In this document: piece by piece, positions 60,148 to 64,000 of the stretch | Position numbering within the stretch: position 1 is the stretch's first letter | How the letters are laid out: the number at the start of each line of letters is the position of its first letter | Source: UTCHB3 sp964625575 | Lineage (GTDB): Bacteria; Bacteroidota; Ignavibacteria; Ignavibacteriales; Ignavibacteriaceae | DNA length: 64,000 nt | Reading direction: 5' to 3' | Assembly: GCA_964625575.1 (NCBI GenBank) | Contig: CAZVBQ010000013.1 | Location: 1 to 64,000, forward strand | Notes under the pieces: model-generated | Databases searched by the model: none | What the model was told of the DNA's origin: nothing | The model's input: the letters and a program-made list of their open reading frames with translations, nothing else | Translations under genes and position numbers: made by a program

Positions 60148-60237
60148 TCAAGTTCTGAGGTTCTCAAGTTCTCGAGTTCTGAAGTACTGAAGTACCGTAG
60201 TTCCGAACTACCGAAGTACCGAAGTACCGAAGTTCTG
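60148..60237. repeat. GTTCTCAA and GAAGTACC octamer tract
   Basis: Octamers AAGTTCTG, AGGTTCTC, GAAGTACT and GAAGTACC follow one another. The family links to the intragenic 10035-10146 tract and to the 61729-61912 tract. It lies in the divergent 295-bp gap between the outer-membrane gene and the ECF sigma gene, about 57 bp before the sigma start, so promoters must lie beside it. Nothing else is seen in the gap. Confidence 0.85.
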
Positions 60238-60293
60238 CCCGCTTCCAACTTTTCCGCGGATTGAGCATCTTTAGTATAAGGAAATAAATTTTT

Positions 60294-60809
60294 ATGAATG
60301 AATTGATCGACTTCACGCTCAGCTACAACCGGTACAAAAAGAAGTTGTACAACTTTGCCCTCAGAATGACGGGCGACCGGATGCTTGCTGATGATATTGT
60401 ACAGACCGTTTTCATCCGCTTTTGGAAGCACATGAGTGAGATACGCAGCAATTCCGCCGTGCTTTTCTGGCTCTATAAAGCGACCCGGAATGAAGTCTAC
60501 TCCCGTTTCCGTGGAATAAAGCGGGATCAAGCACGGGTTGAAGCCGCGGATATCGGCGATCTTCAGATCCCCGGCGGAATCGACGGTGAAAGCCGGTTCA
60601 TAATTAATGAAACAAAGGAAGTGGTGCTCGCTGCCATAGCGACACTTCCGGATGAACAGAGGGAGGTGGTGCTGCTAAAGGAATACAGCGGACTTTCTTA
60701 CGACGAGATTGCCGCCATCTGTGAAATCGAGCCCGCCCTCGTGAAAAGCCGGCTCTATTCGGCACGGCAAAAATTGATAAAGATCCTTTCTAAAAAGATA
60801 GATCAGTGA
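60294..60809 (+). CDS. ECF-type RNA polymerase sigma factor
   Basis: The 171 residues have region 2 (YNFALRMTGDRMLADDIVQT, FWLYKATRNEVYSRFR) and region 4 (EYSGLSYDEIAAICEIEPAL). It leads a gene set with an anti-sigma-like gene (10 bp downstream), a TonB-domain protein and a TonB receptor. This resembles the sigma/anti-sigma plus receptor modules of Bacteroidota that sense nutrients. The AAGGAAATAAA at 60278 is a plausible ribosome site. The open frame on the other strand (60111-60530) is an overlapping shadow. Confidence 0.93.
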   Translation: MNELIDFTLSYNRYKKKLYNFALRMTGDRMLADDIVQTVFIRFWKHMSEIRSNSAVLFWLYKATRNEVYSRFRGIKRDQARVEAADIGDLQIPGGIDGESRFIINETKEVVLAAIATLPDEQREVVLLKEYSGLSYDEIAAICEIEPALVKSRLYSARQKLIKILSKKIDQ

Positions 60810-60818
60810 GATGATAAG

Positions 60819-61265
60819 ATGAAAAATGAAATAAATGAGATGATAAACGCCTGGTTTGACGGCGAACTCGATAAAAAAAATGAAGCCGTGCTCTTTAACC
60901 TTCTCGCCACCGACGCGGAGGCACGGGAGATGTTCAGGTCGATCAACGAACTGAAAAGCGCCATTGCTTCAACGGGTGAGGATTTCCCCGATGACCTCGA
61001 TGAAAGGATATTGCGGTCGGTCTCACCTAAAGCGAAGGAAGCACCATCCACCCCGAAGTGGCATTTGCTGCCCTCGCTCGGCTACGCTTTTTCGATCGTT
61101 CTCGCGGTTATCGCCTTAGTTCTTTTTATGGAACTGCGCGCGTACCGTTCCGGGCTGGATGACCTGAGTTCGAAGGTGAAAGAGCAGGATCAGACCATTA
61201 AGATGATGTTCAACGCCTACCCCACGATCGTGGTGAAGCCAACACATAACAGCGTGAATCAATAG
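60819..61265 (+). CDS. Putative anti-sigma factor without zinc motif
   Basis: The 148 residues have an N-terminal cytoplasmic helical part (MINAWFDGELDKKNEAVLFN, 1-80) typical of anti-sigma domains, a single membrane helix (about 84-105), and a periplasmic coil-like tail. The HxxxCxxC zinc motif of the other anti-sigma gene (34618) is absent. Position directly after the sigma gene supports the role. The sensed signal is unknown, but a TonB-domain protein and receptor follow. Confidence 0.78.
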   Translation: MKNEINEMINAWFDGELDKKNEAVLFNLLATDAEAREMFRSINELKSAIASTGEDFPDDLDERILRSVSPKAKEAPSTPKWHLLPSLGYAFSIVLAVIALVLFMELRAYRSGLDDLSSKVKEQDQTIKMMFNAYPTIVVKPTHNSVNQ

Positions 61266-61296
61266 AATTTTACAAATAATCCAATGGAGAAACAAA

Positions 61297-61728
61297 ATGA
61301 AAAAGTTGTTGATAGCAGTTATCATTCTCGCGGGAGCAACATTTGCTCAAAACGAAATGGTGGTGAAAACGAAGCTCACACCCGACAAGAAGGCAGCGGT
61401 AAAACTCGATGTTGAGTCACCCACCGACTCGATTTACGTTGAAGCCGACAAAATGCCCGAACCGGTAGGCGGCATGGAAGCGATAATGAAACTCGTGGTT
61501 TACCCCGAAGAAGCAATGAACAAGGGCCTCGAAGGGATGGTTGTTGTTTCCGGTGTAATCGATGAAAAAGGTAACGTGATAAAGACCAAAGTTGAAAAAG
61601 GGATCGGTTCGGGCTGCGATGAAGCCGCGCTTAAAGCCCTCACTTCAACCAAATGGATCCCCGGCGAAGTAAAAGGAAAAAAAGTGAAAGTAAAGGTCGC
61701 GCTGCCGGTTATGTTCAAACTGCAATAA
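61297..61728 (+). CDS. TonB C-terminal-domain protein with signal peptide
   Basis: The 143 residues have a signal-peptide-like start (MKKLLIAVIILAGATFAQ, probable cleavage near 17-18), then about 35 residues of linker, then a TonB C-terminal domain (VYPEEAMNKGLEGMVVVSGV, GCDEAALKALTSTKWIPG). True TonB is anchored by an uncleaved N-terminal helix and has a Pro-rich span; both are missing. It may be a periplasmic adaptor or TonB-like domain protein, or the N-terminus may stay as an anchor. It lies between an anti-sigma gene and a TonB-receptor gene. GGAGAAAC before the ATG is a good ribosome site. The stop is directly followed by an octamer tract. Confidence 0.84.
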   Translation: MKKLLIAVIILAGATFAQNEMVVKTKLTPDKKAAVKLDVESPTDSIYVEADKMPEPVGGMEAIMKLVVYPEEAMNKGLEGMVVVSGVIDEKGNVIKTKVEKGIGSGCDEAALKALTSTKWIPGEVKGKKVKVKVALPVMFKLQ

Positions 61729-61912
61729 GTACTTCGGAACTGCGGTACTGCGGTACTGCAGAACTTCGGAACTGCGGTACTACAGAACTTCGGTACTGCG
61801 GTTATGCGGTTATTCTGAGCATCGGCATCGAAGTATTATGTGCAGAAGTACTGAAGTACTGAAGTGCAGAAGTACTGAAGTGCAGAAGTACTGATGTACT
61901 GAAGTTCTTAAC
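61729..61912. repeat. GGTACTGC/GAAGTACT octamer tract between TonB-domain and receptor genes
   Basis: From the first base after the stop codon there are GGTACTGC, AGAACTTC and GGAACTGC octamers, a short unique piece around 61816-61838, and then GAAGTACT, GAAGTGCA units to 61912. Most unit changes fall on particular positions while length stays near 8. No gene is visible in this 252-bp gap. Confidence 0.87.
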
Positions 61913-61932
61913 AGGTTAAACTTTTTGGGGCT

Positions 61933-61940
61933 TATATTTG
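61933..61940 (+). promoter_or_regulatory. Possible -7 box TATATTTG of Bacteroidota type
   Basis: TATATTTG matches the Bacteroidota TAnnTTTG consensus, and lies 40 bp before the receptor start. No matching TTTG -33 element is at the right distance, so this is weak. Confidence 0.33.
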
Positions 61941-61980
61941 TCTATGTGAAACAGATGTTTTTAACGGACATGGAAGTAAA

Positions 61981-64000
61981 ATGAAAAATATAAGCCTCAT
62001 CCTTTTTCTTGGCGCGATTCTCTCATTCGTCAGCTTCCCCCAGACTTTTTATGTAAAAGGGGTGGTTGTCGACTCCCTTGACGGCTCCTCACTCCCCGGG
62101 GCAAGCATTTCACTCATACCCTCGCGACCCGGCGAGAAAACCCTGAATATGCTTTCAACTGCCGACGGCAGTTTTGAATTTAAACTCCAGACCCCCGGCA
62201 GATTCTTCCTGAAGATCACTTTTATGGGCTATCTCGATTATGGTGACAGCGTCAGGTTCAGACGGAACGATCAGGGTACGGATCTCGGTAAAATAAAGCT
62301 TAAAAGATCATCAGTTCAGATGAAAGAGGTTGATATCACGGGTGTCGCGATCCCCTCTTCACAAAGTGAAGACACTCTCAGTTTCACTGCCAAGGGGTAC
62401 AAAACCAACCCCGATGCCACGGCGGAAGACCTTGTGACCAAACTCCCAGGCGTTCAGAATGAGCAGGGCACGCTGAAAGCACAAGGTGAGGAAGTAAAAA
62501 AAGTGTTGGTTGACGGACAGCCGTTCTTCGGCGACGACCCCACGGTCACACTTAAAAACCTTCCCGCCGATCTGATCGAGAAAATCGAAATTTTTGACAA
62601 AATGAGCGATCAGGCAAGGTTTACAGGTTTTGACGATGGACAGACAGAAAAAACCATCAACATTGTCACGCGCAGGGACAGGAGACAGGGGCAGTTTGGC
62701 AAACTTTATGGAGGCATCGGCTCCACGGAAAAATTCCAAAGTGGCGGCGTTATCAACTTCTTCGGTGAGGGGCGCAGGTTCAGCATCCTCGGACTCGGCA
62801 ACAACATCAACCAGCAGAATTTCTCTCAGCAGGATCTGCTCGGCATCACCCAGGGAAGTGGCGGCAGGGGCGGTCAGCGGGATGGTTTCCAGGGGAGGGG
62901 CGGTGGTCAGGGTGGCTGGCGAGGACCAGGAGGCTCGGCCAACAACTTCCTCATCGGCGCTCTTGAAGGAAGAACAAAGACTTACTCGATCGGAATGAAC
63001 TACCAGGAAAACTGGGGCAGAGCGGCAGTTCTCACCGGGAGCTATTTCTTCAATTATTCAAACAATTACAACGACCAGATAATCAACAGGGACTATTACC
63101 CCACCTCGGCGGGTGATCAGATGTACAATGAGACCTCCTCTTCGAATTCTGATAACTATAATCACCGGATGAACTTCAGATTTGAGTGGAACATCGATAC
63201 CATGAACATCCTGGTTGTTACACCTTCTTTCAGCGCGCAGAAAAACAGCATTGGGAGCATCTATAACGGTATAAGCACATTCGGACAGTCAGGAAGGATC
63301 AACTCGACCGACAGCAGAACGGGAAATGAAGGAAACGGGTTTAACTTTAACAACGAACTGATCTACCGGATGAGGTTTGCAACTCCGGGAAGAAGCCTCT
63401 CTTTCACTTTCAATAATGGCTTAAGCAACCGCACTGTTGACCGTAACCAGTTTTCTCTTAACACCTTTGGTGGCGGATCAGGCTCACTGCTTTCCATTGA
63501 CACTATCAACCAAAAAGGTGATGATGTTATCAAAGGGTACAGTTACTCGGGAAATATCGTCTACACTGAACCTGCCGGAAGCAACGGACAGCTACAGGCA
63601 TCTATAAGCGCGGGGCTGAATAACAATTTCAGCGATAAACAGACCCTGAATTTCAACAGCCTGACCGCGTCGTACGATCTACTCGACTCAATCTCCACCA
63701 ACAAGTACGATAACGACTATTACACCTACCGGGCGGGACTCGCTTACAGATTAAGAAGTGATGCCATTTCGTTGAACATCGGTGTAAATTACCAGATCGC
63801 GCAATTAATGGGTGACCAGACTTTCCCCTATACCCTGAAAACGGAAAAGAATTTTTACAATCTTCTTCCTTCTCTCAGGTTCAATTATAAAATTTCTGAT
63901 TCACAAAATTTCAGGTTATTCTATAATACGAACGTTAACGCCCCTTCAATAACACAGTTGCAGAATTATTATGACGTTACAAATCCCCTCTTTATCAGGG
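61981..64000 (+). CDS. TonB-dependent outer-membrane receptor-like protein (partial, runs off window)
   Basis: The gene starts at ATG 61981, with GGAAG before it, and is open to the window end (673 codons so far). A signal peptide (about 1-20) is followed by a carboxypeptidase-regulatory-like domain (VKGVVVDSLDGSSLPGASIS), then a plug-like domain (DLVTKLPGV, VLVDGQPFFGDDPTVTLKNL), then barrel strands, some Gly/Arg-rich near 290-310 (SGGRGGQRDGF). This is the layout of SusC/FecA-like or 'outer membrane beta-barrel family' proteins that take up large ligands. It belongs with the TonB-domain and ECF sigma genes before it. The ligand is unknown. Confidence 0.88.
   Translation, partial: MKNISLILFLGAILSFVSFPQTFYVKGVVVDSLDGSSLPGASISLIPSRPGEKTLNMLSTADGSFEFKLQTPGRFFLKITFMGYLDYGDSVRFRRNDQGTDLGKIKLKRSSVQMKEVDITGVAIPSSQSEDTLSFTAKGYKTNPDATAEDLVTKLPGVQNEQGTLKAQGEEVKKVLVDGQPFFGDDPTVTLKNLPADLIEKIEIFDKMSDQARFTGFDDGQTEKTINIVTRRDRRQGQFGKLYGGIGSTEKFQSGGVINFFGEGRRFSILGLGNNINQQNFSQQDLLGITQGSGGRGGQRDGFQGRGGGQGGWRGPGGSANNFLIGALEGRTKTYSIGMNYQENWGRAAVLTGSYFFNYSNNYNDQIINRDYYPTSAGDQMYNETSSSNSDNYNHRMNFRFEWNIDTMNILVVTPSFSAQKNSIGSIYNGISTFGQSGRINSTDSRTGNEGNGFNFNNELIYRMRFATPGRSLSFTFNNGLSNRTVDRNQFSLNTFGGGSGSLLSIDTINQKGDDVIKGYSYSGNIVYTEPAGSNGQLQASISAGLNNNFSDKQTLNFNSLTASYDLLDSISTNKYDNDYYTYRAGLAYRLRSDAISLNIGVNYQIAQLMGDQTFPYTLKTEKNFYNLLPSLRFNYKISDSQNFRLFYNTNVNAPSITQLQNYYDVTNPLFIR

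Noticed and set aside
60111..60530. 139-residue minus-strand frame over the ECF sigma start
   Set aside because: It combines antisense of the sigma gene with translated octamer repeats and has no protein-like features.
1..64000. tRNA, rRNA, prophage or integrative element
   Set aside because: No cloverleaf, rRNA segment, integrase, phage structural gene or attachment-site pair could be recognised by eye; a covariance or profile search was not possible.

Overview
The window looks like a chromosomal contig set from a Gram-negative member of the Bacteroidota/Chlorobiota group, most likely Ignavibacteria-like. The best evidence is four proteins ending in type IX secretion (T9SS) type A sorting domains with the QNYPNPFNPST-type signature. 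Two ECF sigma/anti-sigma pairs, a SusC-like/TonB-dependent outer-membrane receptor, a heptose epimerase for LPS core and a MenG/UbiE-type methyltransferase fit the same picture. Taxon assignment is inference. No rRNA, tRNA, prophage or CRISPR locus was seen.

Layout. 0-13.7 kb is mostly a minus-strand housekeeping block: ubiE/menG, rsmA, (ROK kinase on +), a DUF1703-type AAA protein, a secreted SUMF1-like protein on +, an ABC-F ATPase, and the chain glnE > DUF2723 membrane protein > PGI/PMI isomerase. 13.8-26.8 kb reads to the right: two tandem T9SS beta-propeller paralogues separated by a small lipoprotein gene, secA, a PII protein, a large TPR lipoprotein that may be a PorW/SprE-like T9SS component, and an overlapping AlbA_2 protein. 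27-30.8 kb is a tight minus-strand operon (MBL hydrolase, Rieske protein, queG, rlmN, SpoU methyltransferase). 30.9-33.3 kb holds a flavoprotein, a ferredoxin and a small unknown protein. 33.3-34.6 kb is a Y1/RAYT transposase between two inverted arrays of palindromic REP-like repeats, each array broken by an assembly gap. 34.6-43.2 kb holds an ECF sigma/anti-sigma pair, two small membrane proteins, trxB, hemW-like, recN, a YkvA protein and an S9 peptidase. 43.5-53 kb holds a very acidic small protein, hldD, metH and a hybrid kinase/PP2C response-regulator pair. 53-64 kb is envelope-related: a secreted unknown, two more T9SS proteins, an outer-membrane barrel, and an ECF sigma/anti-sigma/TonB-domain/TonB-receptor cluster that runs off the window end.

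How genes work together. SecA exports the T9SS cargo across the inner membrane, and the TPR lipoprotein may belong to the secretion machine. GlnE and a PII protein with the Tyr51 uridylylation site point to nitrogen control of glutamine synthetase. The two ECF pairs and the hybrid kinase/phosphatase pair are the visible regulators.

The most unusual layer is non-coding. Many gene-free stretches are degenerate 7-8 bp tandem repeats of several families, often carrying tiny GC-rich hairpins and often starting at or within a stop codon. Some have entered coding sequence (DUF2723 protein, GlnE, the 5' side of recN). Together with the RAYT/REP locus and a twice-occurring inverted-repeat element, they are the best candidates for an undescribed repeat system. 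Three 100-N gaps all fall inside repeats, and one has identical 55-bp flanks, which suggests an assembly artefact.
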